A stretch of 64,000 bases of DNA from Chitinimonas prasina (GTDB lineage Bacteria > Pseudomonadota > Gammaproteobacteria > Burkholderiales > Chitinimonadaceae): contig NZ_BSOG01000006.1 in assembly GCF_030160395.1 (NCBI RefSeq), positions 186,001 through 250,000 of the forward strand. Direction: 5' to 3'. The notes beneath the pieces are model-generated. The model searched no databases. It was not told where the DNA came from and was given only the letters and a program-made list of their open reading frames with translations. A program made the position numbers and the translations under genes. Of the stretch, positions 17,764 through 28,029 are shown one piece after another (position 1 is the first letter of the stretch; the number at the start of each line of letters is the position of its first letter).

Positions 17764-19584
17764 TCACGCCTTGCCGCCGCCCTGGGCTATCCAGCTGTCG
17801 ACCTTGCGCTCCAGCAGTTGCAAGGGCATCCGTCTGCCGTCCAGTACCACAGCGTGAAAATCGCGGATATCGAACTTGTCACCCAGGGCCTGCTCTGCCC
17901 GCTGGCGCAGTTCCATCAACTTACGCTGGCCTATCATGTAACCCAGCGCCTGTGAGGGATTGGAGAAGTAGCGATCCACTTCGCTCTCGGCAAAATCCTG
18001 GGTCAGGCCACCCTGGCGCACCATATAGTCCACTGCCTTGGTGCGCGGCCATTTATAGGCATGGATGCCGGTATCCACCACCAGCCGGGCAGCGCGGAAC
18101 AGTTCGGCCTGCAGGTGGCCGTAGTGCTGGTAGGGATCCTTGTACAGCCCCATGGCATAGCCCAGTTTTTCGGCATAGAGCGCCCAGCCCTCGCCGTAGG
18201 CGACATTCCAGCCGCCGACGCGGCGCCACGGATGCAGGCCTTCGATTTCGGCGGCACGGGCAATCTGCATATGGTGGCCGGGCACGGCTTCGTGCAGGAA
18301 CAGGGATTCGACCCGCCAGGTCGGCTCGGTCTGGTAACCCAGGGCGTTGATGGTGAACAGGCCGCTGGTGCCCAGCACCAAGGAGCCTGCAGCGTAGTTG
18401 GCAGCTGTACTGCTGCTGGCTTCGGCGGCGGTCATGCTGCGGATGGCGTAGGGGGTGCGGGGCAGGGCATGGAACAGTTTGCCCAGTTGCGGATCGACCC
18501 GTTGCGACATGGCGCGATAGGCTGCTAACACCGCATCGGATGACTTGAAGAAATAACGTGGATCACGGCCCAGCTTGCGTACGAACTGGTCGGTGCTGCC
18601 TTTGAAACCCGTCTGCCTGGCTACCGCGGCGATCTCCTGTCGCAGGCGTGCCACTTGTTGCTGGCCCAGGGTGTGGATTTCCGCCGCACTCATGCCCTCG
18701 GCAATCTCGCTGCGGATAAGGTGGTTGTAATAGTCCAGGCCGCCGGGCAGGGCGGCCAGACCGGCCTCGGCCGGCGCTTTGGGCCGGTATTCGGTCTGCA
18801 GATAGGTCTTGAGCTTTTGCAAGGCGGGCTGGTAGTGGCTCAGGATCAGCTGCCTGGCTTCATCGGCCAGTGCCTGCCTTTGGGCGCCCGACACGGTGGC
18901 CGGGTATCGTTTGAAGGGACCGAAAACCACGCTGTCATCAGGCTGGCTCACCATGTGAGCATCGATGGCCGCGACGATGCGGTCCACTACGGGGGTAGTG
19001 CGCATCCAGCCGCTGTCACGACCCAGTTCCAGCCTTGCCATGGTCTGTTCCACCAGCTTGGGAATGCCGCGTAGCCGCGCCAGGTAATCCTGATAGTCAT
19101 TGGCGGAACGGAAAGCGGTGAGCTGGGCCTGCCGCGGCATCATGTTCTGTATGCCGCCCAGGCTGCTCAGTACCAGGGCGTGGCGATAGGCGAAGCGCTG
19201 CGCAGCGACGGCTTGCTCCATCTTGTTGCGCAATAGCTCGTAGGAGAGTTTTTCCTGCCCTTGCAACTGGCTGGCATCCAGTGCCTGCAGGCGGATCAGG
19301 GTACTGCGCTCATACTGCTGCTGTGTCTCCAGGGCGGTTGCCGAGAGATCGGGCAGCAGGTGGTTGTAGCCGGGTATGCCTTGCGCGGTAGCCAAATCCG
19401 GCATGGCGCGGAGAACCTTGTCCAGATCTGCATCGAGCAGCGCCTTGAGTTCCTGGCTGGTACTGGGCGACGATTGCTGGGCCTGGCTGGCGGCAATGTC
19501 GCCGGCGTAAGCAGGGGGGAGGGTCATGACCAGAGCGGCCAGGAGGGTGAGGCAGGGGCGTTGCTTGCGAGCAAGGTCATGCAT
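17764..19584 (-). CDS. DUF885-family exported metallopeptidase-like protein
   Basis: A 606-residue protein with an N-terminal signal peptide (cleavage near AYAG, residue 28). It belongs to the DUF885 family, which has a zinc-peptidase signature seen here as HEAVPGHH at residues 431-438, followed by EGWALYAEKLGY, which likely supplies the third ligand. Members resemble M32-like carboxypeptidases. Substrate unknown; periplasmic peptide cleavage is the likely role. It ends 3 bases from the convergent dacB stop, with no room for a terminator. Confidence 0.85.
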   Translation of the reverse strand: MHDLARKQRPCLTLLAALVMTLPPAYAGDIAASQAQQSSPSTSQELKALLDADLDKVLRAMPDLATAQGIPGYNHLLPDLSATALETQQQYERSTLIRLQALDASQLQGQEKLSYELLRNKMEQAVAAQRFAYRHALVLSSLGGIQNMMPRQAQLTAFRSANDYQDYLARLRGIPKLVEQTMARLELGRDSGWMRTTPVVDRIVAAIDAHMVSQPDDSVVFGPFKRYPATVSGAQRQALADEARQLILSHYQPALQKLKTYLQTEYRPKAPAEAGLAALPGGLDYYNHLIRSEIAEGMSAAEIHTLGQQQVARLRQEIAAVARQTGFKGSTDQFVRKLGRDPRYFFKSSDAVLAAYRAMSQRVDPQLGKLFHALPRTPYAIRSMTAAEASSSTAANYAAGSLVLGTSGLFTINALGYQTEPTWRVESLFLHEAVPGHHMQIARAAEIEGLHPWRRVGGWNVAYGEGWALYAEKLGYAMGLYKDPYQHYGHLQAELFRAARLVVDTGIHAYKWPRTKAVDYMVRQGGLTQDFAESEVDRYFSNPSQALGYMIGQRKLMELRQRAEQALGDKFDIRDFHAVVLDGRRMPLQLLERKVDSWIAQGGGKA

Positions 19585-19923
19585 GGCGTGGTTTCCTCAG
19601 GATTTGTTGTCGTGCCGCTGGCAAAACCCTCGGGCGTGGCTGTGCAAACCTGCCTTGCTGCATGCACGGCCGGCATTTGCCGGCCTGGCCAGAACCGCTG
19701 CGCAGTTTTGTTGGCGGCGTTTATGGTTGTGAGGCTGCTGGCCTCGATGTGCGCAGCCCTGCGTGGGTCTGGCGCCTGGGCAGCATAAAGATAAGCTTAT
19801 GTAGCTTCAATCAAAGCCGGCTGTATGGGCCGAATTGTTGCAGCGACGCCGGTATAGCGGCTGCCTCGATTTATACTTGCACCTTTGCTGCCCTTTGCGG
19901 TGGCGCCTGGCTGCGGATACTCC
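19585..19923. other. Divergent intergenic region between the DUF885 gene and ubiD
   Basis: About 340 bases that should hold the promoters of both genes. A 7-bp hairpin GGCCGGC-ATTT-GCCGGCC sits at 19668-19685, a palindromic ATAAGCTTAT at about 19791-19800, and a TATACT hexamer at about 19872 that could be a -10 box for ubiD, although no convincing -35 was found. No gene seen. Confidence 0.5.
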
Positions 19924-21447
19924 ATGAAATACCAAGATCTACGCGACTTCATTGCCCAACTGGAAGCCATGGGTGAGCTCAAGCGCATCAAGACGCCGAT
20001 CTCCACCAAGCTGGAGATGACCGAGATATGCGATCGTGTGCTGCGGGCCGGTGGCCCTGCACTGTTGTTCGAGAACGTGGTGGGCCATAGCATGCCGGTG
20101 CTGGGCAATCTGTTCGGCACCCCGCGCCGTGTGGCCCTGGGCATGGGGGCGCAGGAGGTGGAAGCCCTGCGTGAGATAGGCAAGCTGTTGGCCTACCTGA
20201 AAGAGCCGGAGCCACCCAAGGGCTTGAAGGATGCGTGGGAGAAATGGCCCATCCTGAAGCAGGTGCTGAATATGGCGCCCAAGGTGGTACGCCGTGCCCC
20301 CTGCCAGGAGGTAGTGTGGGAGGGAGAACAGCTGGATCTGGCACGCATACCCATACAGCACTGCTGGCCGGGTGATGTGGCTCCCTTGATTACCTGGGGC
20401 CTGGTGGTCAGTCGTGGGCCGCACAAGCCACGGCAGAATCTGGGCATCTATCGACAGCAGCTGATAGGCCGGCGTCAGCTCATCATGCGCTGGCTGGCGC
20501 ATCGGGGCGGGGCACTGGATTTTCGCGAGCATGCCATACGGCATCCGGGGCAGGCTTTTCCCCTTTCGGTGGTGCTGGGCTGCGATCCCGCCACCATCCT
20601 GGGTGCGGTAACACCGGTGCCGGATAGCCTGAGCGAGTATCAGTTCGCTGGCCTGCTGCGGGGTAGCAAGACCGAGCTGGTGCAATGTCTGGGCAATACC
20701 TTGCAGGTGCCAGCCAGTGCCGAGATCGTGCTGGAGGGCCATATCGCACCGGCTGAAAAAGGTTGGCAGGGGGTTAGCGAGACAGGCATAGCCATGAAGG
20801 AGATAGGGGGCTATCTGCATGCGCTGGAAGGCCCCTATGGCGATCACACCGGTTACTACAACGAGCAGGACTGGTTCCCGGTGTTTACGGTGGATCGCAT
20901 CACCATGCGACCGGACCCGATCTATCACAGCACTTATACCGGCAAGCCGCCAGATGAGCCTGCCGTACTCGGTGTGGCACTGAACGAAGTGTTCGTGCCC
21001 ATACTGCAGAAACAGTTTCCCGAGATCGTGGATTTCTATCTGCCGCCAGAGGGATGCTCTTACCGCATGGCCATCGTCAGCATCAAGAAGGCCTATCCGG
21101 GCCATGCCAAGCGCCTGATGTTCGGCGTGTGGAGCTTCTTGCGGCAGTTCATGTACACCAAGTTCATTGTGGTGGTGGACGACGACGTCAACACCCGCGA
21201 CTGGAAGGAAGTTATCTGGGCCATTACCACCCGGATGGACCCGACGCGCGACACTACCTTGGTGGACAGCACGCCGATTGATTACCTGGACTTCGCCTCT
21301 CCAGTATCGGGCCTGGGGTCGAAGATGGGGCTGGATGCCACCAACAAGCTGCCCGGCGAAACCAGCCGGGAGTGGGGCGTGCCCATCAGCCAGGACGTCG
21401 AGGTCAAGACGAAGGTCGATGCACTGTGGGACAATCTCGGGCTATAG
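19924..21447 (+). CDS. ubiD: 3-octaprenyl-4-hydroxybenzoate carboxy-lyase
   Basis: Decarboxylates the prenylated 4-hydroxybenzoate ring in ubiquinone synthesis, using prenylated FMN made by UbiX. The 507-residue protein starts at [10 protein letters not shown], the usual UbiD N-terminus. The segments [14 protein letters not shown] and the C-terminal [20 protein letters not shown] are typical of the family. Cytoplasmic; a single-gene unit here. ubiX is not in the window. Confidence 0.95.
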   Translation: MKYQDLRDFIAQLEAMGELKRIKTPISTKLEMTEICDRVLRAGGPALLFENVVGHSMPVLGNLFGTPRRVALGMGAQEVEALREIGKLLAYLKEPEPPKGLKDAWEKWPILKQVLNMAPKVVRRAPCQEVVWEGEQLDLARIPIQHCWPGDVAPLITWGLVVSRGPHKPRQNLGIYRQQLIGRRQLIMRWLAHRGGALDFREHAIRHPGQAFPLSVVLGCDPATILGAVTPVPDSLSEYQFAGLLRGSKTELVQCLGNTLQVPASAEIVLEGHIAPAEKGWQGVSETGIAMKEIGGYLHALEGPYGDHTGYYNEQDWFPVFTVDRITMRPDPIYHSTYTGKPPDEPAVLGVALNEVFVPILQKQFPEIVDFYLPPEGCSYRMAIVSIKKAYPGHAKRLMFGVWSFLRQFMYTKFIVVVDDDVNTRDWKEVIWAITTRMDPTRDTTLVDSTPIDYLDFASPVSGLGSKMGLDATNKLPGETSREWGVPISQDVEVKTKVDALWDNLGL

Positions 21448-21602
21448 GGCGCTCCCAGCAACCACGCTGTCGCCTCGCTGCGGCGTTGAGATTGTTCGCT
21501 GGCAGCTTGTCTGGTTTAGCCAGCCAGGTTTCTGGAAGCCTGCAATAACCCCGGCGTGACCGGGGCCATCCCATTTCAACAAAAACCAACTGAGGCAGGC
21601 CC

Positions 21603-22622
21603 GTGGGCAACCTTCAATATTTCCGATCCTCTTTCATCGTCACCGGCCTGGGCTTGGCGGCGGCTTTCTATGTGGGTGGCCCCAAGGCCATGTTTATCGC
21701 GGCCATACTGTCCGTGCTGGAAGTCTCCTTGTCGTTTGACAATGCCGTGGTCAATGCCACGGTGCTCAAGGACATGGATGAAAAATGGCGCCATCGTTTC
21801 ATCACCTGGGGCATGCTGATAGCCGTGTTTGGCATGCGGGTGGTGTTCCCTGTGCTGATTGTGGCGGTCATTGCCAAGCTGTCGCCTTGGGCGGCACTGC
21901 AACTGGCGGTTGGCGACCCGGACGGCTATGCGGCTACCCTGACTTCTGCCCATGTGGTGGTGGCCGGTTTTGGTGGTGCCTTCCTGATGATGGTGTTCCT
22001 GCAGTTCTTCCTGGACAAGGAAAAGGACGTGCATTGGGTGCGTCTGATCGAGGAGCCACTGAGCAAGCTGGGCAAGATGGAGGCCGTGACCATAGCCATC
22101 TGCATGATCGTCATCTATGTGATATCGACCTACCTGCCCCAGGCTAAACAGATGGAGTTCGTGCTGGCTGCCATGGCTGGCCTGATCACCTACATCATCG
22201 TGGACGGCTTCTCTGCCTTGCTGGAGTCGGACGAAGAAGCAAACCATAACGGCACGGTGGCGCGCACCGGCCTGTCGGCCTTTCTCTACCTTGAGGTGCT
22301 GGACGCCAGCTTCAGTTTTGATGGCGTGATCGGTGCGTTTGCGCTGTCCAACAACATCTTCATCATTGCCATCGGCCTGGGTGTAGGCGCCATGTTCGTG
22401 CGTTCGCTGACCCTCTATTTCGTGGCCAAGGGCACGCTCGATCAGTTCCGTTACCTGGAGCATGGCGCGTTCTATGCCATAGGCGCCTTGGCGACCATCA
22501 TGTTCGTCGGTACGGTGCACCATATCTCGGAAGTCATCACCGGTTTGATCGGTGCGGCCTTCATTGTTTTGGCGCTGTATTCGTCGATCAGGCACAACCG
22601 CCGCGTTGCGGCAGCACAATAG
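21603..22622 (+). CDS. DUF475 / TerC-like integral membrane protein
   Basis: A 339-residue protein with about eight to nine hydrophobic segments and the acidic membrane motifs SLSFDNAVVNATVL and LDASFSFDGVIGAF that characterise DUF475 in the TerC/LysE-like group; the aspartates in the two SFD motifs are the likely ion-handling residues. The start is GTG, with weak support from GAGG upstream. The family is linked to metal or tellurite resistance, but the transported ion is not known. No manganese-riboswitch pattern was recognised in the 155-base leader, only a small CCCCGG-CGTGA-CCGGGG hairpin at 21549-21565. Confidence 0.85.
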   Translation: MGNLQYFRSSFIVTGLGLAAAFYVGGPKAMFIAAILSVLEVSLSFDNAVVNATVLKDMDEKWRHRFITWGMLIAVFGMRVVFPVLIVAVIAKLSPWAALQLAVGDPDGYAATLTSAHVVVAGFGGAFLMMVFLQFFLDKEKDVHWVRLIEEPLSKLGKMEAVTIAICMIVIYVISTYLPQAKQMEFVLAAMAGLITYIIVDGFSALLESDEEANHNGTVARTGLSAFLYLEVLDASFSFDGVIGAFALSNNIFIIAIGLGVGAMFVRSLTLYFVAKGTLDQFRYLEHGAFYAIGALATIMFVGTVHHISEVITGLIGAAFIVLALYSSIRHNRRVAAAQ

Positions 22623-22672
22623 CAGGCCGAGCAAATCCCTGCCTGTGGCCTTCAGGCTATGAAGTCAGGAGG

Positions 22673-22727
22673 TTGGAGTAATTGCTCCAATTGCGGCGTA
22701 GAATGGTGCCCCTGTTGCCAGGGGCAC
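22673..22727. terminator. Paired hairpins between convergent DUF475 and DUF3579 genes
   Basis: Two hairpins lie back to back: TTGGAG-loop-CTCCAA at 22673-22690 and GTGCCCCTG-TTGC-CAGGGGCAC (perfect 9 bp) at 22706-22727. The second stops 6 bases before the DUF3579 stop. Together they probably end transcription from both sides. Confidence 0.55.
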
Positions 22728-22732
22728 TGAAA

Positions 22733-23047
22733 CTAACCCAGGAACTGACTGGGGTAGTGTTCTTCCAGCAATTGGCGGCAGTCGACAACGCGCAGGTCGT
22801 TGTCTTTGGCAAAACTCATCAGAAAGCTGTACACCCGCGGGTCTATCTTCTCGAGCTGCTTGTCGATGGCGACGCAGCGTACGTTTTCCATGACCATCGG
22901 ACGCACATAGGGTGCGTACGACAGCTTCTGGTCGGTACCAAAAGTCGAGAGAATACCTGACAGCCGTTCAGCCCAATCAGAGGGGCGGAACTCGCGGCCA
23001 TTGCGGGTGAGGCCTTGGATGATGACTTCGTATGGGTTGCAAATCAT
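22733..23047 (-). CDS. DUF3579 domain protein
   Basis: A 104-residue cytoplasmic protein starting MICNPYEVIIQGLTR and containing FRPSDWAERLSG, which matches the DUF3579 family found mainly in betaproteobacteria. No catalytic motif or membrane segment is visible. It is divergent from the arginine-type decarboxylase and close to argF/argG, a neighbourhood I associate with this family. Function unknown. Confidence 0.8.
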   Translation of the reverse strand: MICNPYEVIIQGLTRNGREFRPSDWAERLSGILSTFGTDQKLSYAPYVRPMVMENVRCVAIDKQLEKIDPRVYSFLMSFAKDNDLRVVDCRQLLEEHYPSQFLG

Positions 23048-23132
23048 CGCGTGTAGCTTGGGCTTGGATTATTCTTGCGGGCTTGGGCGGAGATCCCGCC
23101 CCGCAATTCAAGAATTATAGGAAGAGATAACC

Positions 23133-25124
23133 GTGTCAAAACCGATTAGCCGCATTTTACTGGTAAACGACGAGAAGCTGGTGCTGAAAGCACTGGTCAA
23201 GGGATTGAATGCTGCCGCAAGGCAATTGGACAACCCCTTGGGTGCCACGTTTATCGGGGTGGAAACCGCGCAGGAAGCCCTGGCGGCCATACGTGAGGAC
23301 GGCGATATCCAGGCTGTGATCGTTGATGACCAGCTGCATCGCGTCGGTGAGCAGGGCGGCGCGCGCAAGAAGAAACTGCAGATGTCGGCGCTGGACCTGG
23401 TGCATGCCATCCATGCGCACCGGCCGGAGCTGGACGTCTACATCCTGATTGCCCAGCAAGATGAGGCCGAGGTGGTGAACACCTTGCTGTGCGAGGCGGT
23501 GGATGGTTATTTCTACCGTGATGATCCGGACTATTTCGGCTGGTACCGCATACTGAGCACCCAGTTGCTGGAGCGGGCCCACACGCCGTTTTACGACAAG
23601 CTCAAGCAGTATGTATTCATGGCCAAGGATGCCTGGCACACGCCGGGCCACAGCTCGGGCGACAGCCTGCGCGGCAGCCCATGGGCCGAGGATTTCTATG
23701 ACTTCATGGGCGAGCATATCTTCCGGGGCGATTTGTCGTGCTCGGTGCCCATGCTCGATTCCCTGCTGCACCCGACAGGCATCATTGATGAAGCCCAGCA
23801 GATTGCCGCCAAGGCTTTTGGCGCCCACCGCACCTTCTTTGCCACCAACGGCACCTCCACTGCCAACAAGGTGATATTGCAGACCTTGCTGGCGCCGGGC
23901 GACAAGCTGCTACTGGATCGCAACTGCCATAAGTCGGTACACCATGGCGTGGTGATATCGGGCGCCTTGCCCGTTTACCTGGATTCGAGCACCAACCTGG
24001 AGTACGGCCTGTTCGGCCCGGTGCCCAAGCAGTTGATCTTCAAGGCCATAGAAGACAACACCGATGCGAGGGCCATGATACTGACCTCGTGCACCTATGA
24101 TGGCTTGCGCTATGACCTGCCACCCATCATTGCCAAGGCGCATGAGCACGGCATCAAGGTGATCATCGACGAAGCCTGGTATGGCCACGCCCGTTTCCAT
24201 CCCGAGTTCCGGCCTACTGCGCTGGAGGCGGGGGCGGATTTTGCCACCCAGTCCACCCATAAGGTGATGAGCGCTTTCTCGCAGGCGTCGATGATCCATG
24301 TGAACGAGGTGGTCGAGTTCAATGAGCATGTGTTCCGCGAGAACTACAACATGCATACCTCGACCAGCCCGCAGTACAGCATGATTGCCAGCCTGGATGT
24401 GGCCCGGCGGCAGATGAGCATGGAAGGCTACAAGCTGCTGAGCCGTACCCTTGCGCTGGCGGCGGAGTTGAAGGAGCTGATCAACTCCACCGGGGTGTTC
24501 CGGGTGCTGGAGCTGGATGACCTGTTGCCCGAGGAAGTGAAGCAGGACGGTGTGAGGCTGGACCCGACCAAGGTGACCGTGGATATCTCGGCATCGGGCT
24601 ACACGGTGGACGACCTGCAGAAACTGTTGTTTGAGCGATACAACATCCAGATCGAGAAATCGACCTTCAATACCATCACGTTATTGCTGACCATCGGCAC
24701 CACCAAGAGCAAGGTGGCGCGCCTGTACGATGCGCTGATGCGTATCAGCCGCGAAACCCGCGCACCACGGCGGCTTTACCGTACGCCGGCGATTCCGCAT
24801 TTCACCCGGCTCAAATACCTGCCGCGCGATGCCTTCTATTGCGGTGGTGAGCTGGCGCCCTTGCTGGATGAGGCTGACCAGGTCAACCAGGCTTTGGCGG
24901 GCCGCGTCAGCTCTGACCAGGTTGTTCCCTATCCGCCGGGTATCCCGGTACTGGTGCCCGGCCAGGTCATTACGCCGGAGATCATCAGCTATCTGGTCAA
25001 CCTGCTCCGCAGCCAGAAGCAGACCGAACTGCACGGCGTGGTGTTCGACGGCTGGCTGCCCTGTATCCGGGTGCTGACAGCGGAAGACGAGGCAGGCCTG
25101 AGAACGCTGGACGGCAAGGCCTGA
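23133..25124 (+). CDS. Orn/Lys/Arg decarboxylase (PLP fold type I)
   Basis: A 663-residue PLP enzyme making a polyamine precursor by amino-acid decarboxylation. The N-terminal ~125 residues form a receiver-like wing domain (ILLVNDEKLVLKAL, IQAVIVDDQL). The catalytic core has AWHTPGHSSGDS, the aspartate in VIIDEAWYGH, and the PLP lysine K377 in STHKVMSAFSQ. The GTG start is supported by AGGAAGAG about 7 bases upstream. The lack of ~80 residues relative to the long inducible decarboxylases suggests a compact form. Which amino acid is used is not fixed by the sequence; the arginine-gene surroundings favour arginine or ornithine. Confidence 0.88.
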   Translation: MSKPISRILLVNDEKLVLKALVKGLNAAARQLDNPLGATFIGVETAQEALAAIREDGDIQAVIVDDQLHRVGEQGGARKKKLQMSALDLVHAIHAHRPELDVYILIAQQDEAEVVNTLLCEAVDGYFYRDDPDYFGWYRILSTQLLERAHTPFYDKLKQYVFMAKDAWHTPGHSSGDSLRGSPWAEDFYDFMGEHIFRGDLSCSVPMLDSLLHPTGIIDEAQQIAAKAFGAHRTFFATNGTSTANKVILQTLLAPGDKLLLDRNCHKSVHHGVVISGALPVYLDSSTNLEYGLFGPVPKQLIFKAIEDNTDARAMILTSCTYDGLRYDLPPIIAKAHEHGIKVIIDEAWYGHARFHPEFRPTALEAGADFATQSTHKVMSAFSQASMIHVNEVVEFNEHVFRENYNMHTSTSPQYSMIASLDVARRQMSMEGYKLLSRTLALAAELKELINSTGVFRVLELDDLLPEEVKQDGVRLDPTKVTVDISASGYTVDDLQKLLFERYNIQIEKSTFNTITLLLTIGTTKSKVARLYDALMRISRETRAPRRLYRTPAIPHFTRLKYLPRDAFYCGGELAPLLDEADQVNQALAGRVSSDQVVPYPPGIPVLVPGQVITPEIISYLVNLLRSQKQTELHGVVFDGWLPCIRVLTAEDEAGLRTLDGKA

Positions 25125-25161
25125 ATCGCGCATCCTGAGTCATATTCACTGCATAGAACCC

Positions 25162-26970
25162 ATGACCGCTGAGGCCTATGATCCCACAGTAGCCCAGGTG
25201 TCGGTAGCGCAGGAAATCGCTGCGCTGAATGCCGGCGCCTGGCGGCTGCAATATGGCGACCCGCTGGAGGCGCGCTCGCTGGCCGAGCGTGCGCTGGCGC
25301 TTGCCTGTCAGACGGGGGATGACGCGGGGGAAGTCTATGCCCGTGTGGCGCTGGCATGCTACGAAATGCGCCACGGTGACGTGGAACTGGCACGGCGGGA
25401 GTTTGAGTCGGCCAAGCATTTCTTCGAGCGTAAGAAGGATGTGCGCGGCCTGATGAGGGCCAGTTTTGGCGTGTCGGCCTTATTGTCGCGCGATGGTCGC
25501 TCCGATGATGCCTATGCCGAGTTGATCGGCTTTGTGTCTGAGCTGGACGGAGCCGAGCCGGTAGACGCCTTCGTCATCTATAACTGCCTGGGTATTACCA
25601 GCATAGAGGCGGGCCAGCTCGACGATGGCATGCGCCATTGCTACAAGGCCTTGACTGCGGCCAGGCAGCTGGGCTCGCCAGACCATCTGGCCTTGATACT
25701 CTCCAACCTCGGTGATGCCCAGCATGGTGCGGGCAATTACGAAGATGCCATCCGCTTTCTGGTGGAGGCTGACGAGATGGTGGGGCAGTCACGCCTGGCG
25801 GCCCTGGCGCCCTTGGTGGCAGGCAACCTGGCCATGTGCCAATTGGCCATCGGCGCCCATGAGGCGGCCTACGAAACCATACAGCCCTATCTGAACCTCA
25901 GCGATGACGAGGTGCGCATAGGCAAGGCGGATGCCGCTTTTTTCCAGGCTATCGCCGCCCACACCTATGCTGCCCACGGCCGCTGGGACGAAGCCGGCGC
26001 CATGGTGGATCGGGCCTTGCTGGCCGCCGAGGCATCGGGCGAATCCAGGGTGATTACCCATTGCCTGTGGGTGCGCGGCCTGGTGGAACGTGGCTTGGGC
26101 CATGTGAGTGCCTCGCTGGGCGCTTTCCAGAAGGCCGAAGCCTATCTGAGCAAGCAGCAAGACCCGTATTACCCAGTGCAGATCAACCGTGAGTTGGCAC
26201 GCGCTCATGCCAGCCTGGGGCAGTGGCAGCAGGCTTACGATTATCTGGATCAGTACCAGCAGCTGTATCAGCGATCGCTGGGCAGCGCTGCCCGTGCGCG
26301 CACCCAGATTACCCGTATACAGAGCGAATTGGCCGAGGCCGAGCGTGAGCGCGACTTTGCCCTGCTCAAGCAGGCCGAGGCCGAGCGTGCCCGTACCGAG
26401 CTGGAGATGCTGAACCGCGAGCTGGCCAACAAGGTGGACGAGATCGAGCGATTGCAGGCCAAGCTGCGTGAGCAGGCCATACGCGATCCTTTGACCAATC
26501 TCTATAACCGGCGCTACCTGCAGGAAGAGTTGAGCAATGAGATCAAGCTGGCGGAGCGTCGGCACTATTCCGTCTGTGTGGTGCTGATTGATCTCGATCA
26601 CTTCAAGGCGGTGAACGACCGCTTTGGCCATCCCATGGGCGATCAGGTACTGATAGAGCTGGCCAGCATGCTGATAGGCAATATCCGTGGGTCGGACTTT
26701 GCTTGCCGCTTTGGTGGTGAGGAATTCTGCCTGGTGCTCTCTGATATCGACCTGGAGTTGGCTTTGGGGCGGGTGCGCACCCTGCTGCACCGTTTCCATG
26801 CCCTGGTGGTGGAGATGGATGGGCGCAGGTTGGATCAATTGAGTTTCTCGGCTGGCGTTGCTGAGTATCCACGCCATGGCCGTAGCCCCGATAGCTTGCT
26901 GGCGGCGGCGGATGCCGCCCTCTACCGCGCCAAGGCTTGCGGCCGCGACCGGATATTCCCGGCCGATTGA
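25162..26970 (+). CDS. TPR-repeat diguanylate cyclase (GGEEF)
   Basis: A 602-residue soluble signalling protein. Residues about 20-380 are tetratricopeptide-like helical repeats, followed by a coiled coil (about 385-440, rich in E, R and A) and a C-terminal GGDEF domain with intact active site GGEEF at 518-522. The inhibitory I-site RGSD lies at 509-512, exactly five residues before it, so product feedback is expected. It should make cyclic-di-GMP from GTP in response to a protein or peptide input sensed by the repeats. No membrane segment. It follows the decarboxylase by 37 bases and may share its transcript. Confidence 0.92.
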   Translation: MTAEAYDPTVAQVSVAQEIAALNAGAWRLQYGDPLEARSLAERALALACQTGDDAGEVYARVALACYEMRHGDVELARREFESAKHFFERKKDVRGLMRASFGVSALLSRDGRSDDAYAELIGFVSELDGAEPVDAFVIYNCLGITSIEAGQLDDGMRHCYKALTAARQLGSPDHLALILSNLGDAQHGAGNYEDAIRFLVEADEMVGQSRLAALAPLVAGNLAMCQLAIGAHEAAYETIQPYLNLSDDEVRIGKADAAFFQAIAAHTYAAHGRWDEAGAMVDRALLAAEASGESRVITHCLWVRGLVERGLGHVSASLGAFQKAEAYLSKQQDPYYPVQINRELARAHASLGQWQQAYDYLDQYQQLYQRSLGSAARARTQITRIQSELAEAERERDFALLKQAEAERARTELEMLNRELANKVDEIERLQAKLREQAIRDPLTNLYNRRYLQEELSNEIKLAERRHYSVCVVLIDLDHFKAVNDRFGHPMGDQVLIELASMLIGNIRGSDFACRFGGEEFCLVLSDIDLELALGRVRTLLHRFHALVVEMDGRRLDQLSFSAGVAEYPRHGRSPDSLLAAADAALYRAKACGRDRIFPAD

Positions 26971-27097
26971 CGCCAATCTGATCACCAGCGATGTCGATAT
27001 TCCATAAATCGATGTCGCATAGTGGAAAATCCTTCTTGACCGGGCGGCCTTGCTCGGAGAAGCTCAAAGCTTTTCCGCAACGCACAAAGAGGCCAGC

Positions 27098-28015
27098 ATG
27101 CCAGGCAAGCACTTCCTCCAGTTTACCGACTTCAGCCGTGACGAATACGAGCACCTGTTCGTCCGCAGCCGTGTACTGAAGGATCGTCTGCGCCGAGGGG
27201 AGCTCTATCAGCCCCTGCAAGGCAAGACCCTGGCCATGATCTTCGAGAAGAGCTCCACCCGCACACGGGTGTCGTTCGAGGCGGGCATGAACCAGCTTGG
27301 CGGCCATGCCATGTTCCTGGCCAGCAAGGATACGCAGCTGGGGCGGGGCGAGCCGATCGAGGATGTGGCACGCGTGATCGGCCGCATGTGTGACGTGGTG
27401 ATGCTGCGCACCTATGAGCAGACCATCGTCGATACCTTCGCCAGCTATTCCAAGGCACCAGTCATCAATGGCCTGACCAATGAATACCACCCTTGCCAGA
27501 CCTTGGCCGATATCTTCACCTATATCGAGCATCGTGGTTCCATCGAGGGCAAGACCGTGGCCTGGATAGGCGACTCCAACAATATTTCCCGCACTTGGCT
27601 GCAGGCCGCGCGTATCTTCAACTTCAAGCTGCGGCTGGCCTGCCCCAAGGGCTATGAGATGTCGGTGCTGGATGGCATCGATTACCGTGACCACTTTGAA
27701 CAAACCCACGACCCGCGCGAGGCAACCGAGGGTGCGGATCTCGTCTCTACCGACGTTTGCGTCTCCATGGGCTTCGAGCGGGAGAGCCTGCAGCGCAGGG
27801 TTGATTTCCTCAGCTACAAGGTGACTGGCGAGTTGATGAAACTGGCCGACAAGGATGCGGTCTTCATGCATTGCCTGCCGGCGCATCGAGGCGAGGAAGT
27901 GGATCCGGATGTGCTGGACGGCCCGCAATCCATCGTTTGGGATGAGGCAGAGAACCGCATGCACACCCAGAAAGCACTGATTGAATACCTGTTGCTGGGC
28001 AAGATAGATAGCTGA
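27098..28015 (+). CDS. argF: Ornithine carbamoyltransferase
   Basis: Makes citrulline from ornithine and carbamoyl phosphate. The 305-residue protein carries the carbamoyl-phosphate loop STRTR (53-57), HPCQ (131-134) and HCLPAHRGEE (from 258). The start MPGKHFLQF is preceded by AAAGAGG; an upstream in-frame ATG at 27050 adds 16 residues that do not look like the family. It begins a unit with two small enzymes and argG. Confidence 0.97.
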   Translation: MPGKHFLQFTDFSRDEYEHLFVRSRVLKDRLRRGELYQPLQGKTLAMIFEKSSTRTRVSFEAGMNQLGGHAMFLASKDTQLGRGEPIEDVARVIGRMCDVVMLRTYEQTIVDTFASYSKAPVINGLTNEYHPCQTLADIFTYIEHRGSIEGKTVAWIGDSNNISRTWLQAARIFNFKLRLACPKGYEMSVLDGIDYRDHFEQTHDPREATEGADLVSTDVCVSMGFERESLQRRVDFLSYKVTGELMKLADKDAVFMHCLPAHRGEEVDPDVLDGPQSIVWDEAENRMHTQKALIEYLLLGKIDS

Positions 28016-28029
28016 TTGAGGCGCGAAGG

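Noticed and set aside
21448-21602. Possible manganese riboswitch in front of the TerC-like gene
   Set aside because: The expected yybP-ykoY core sequence was not recognised; only a small generic hairpin is present.
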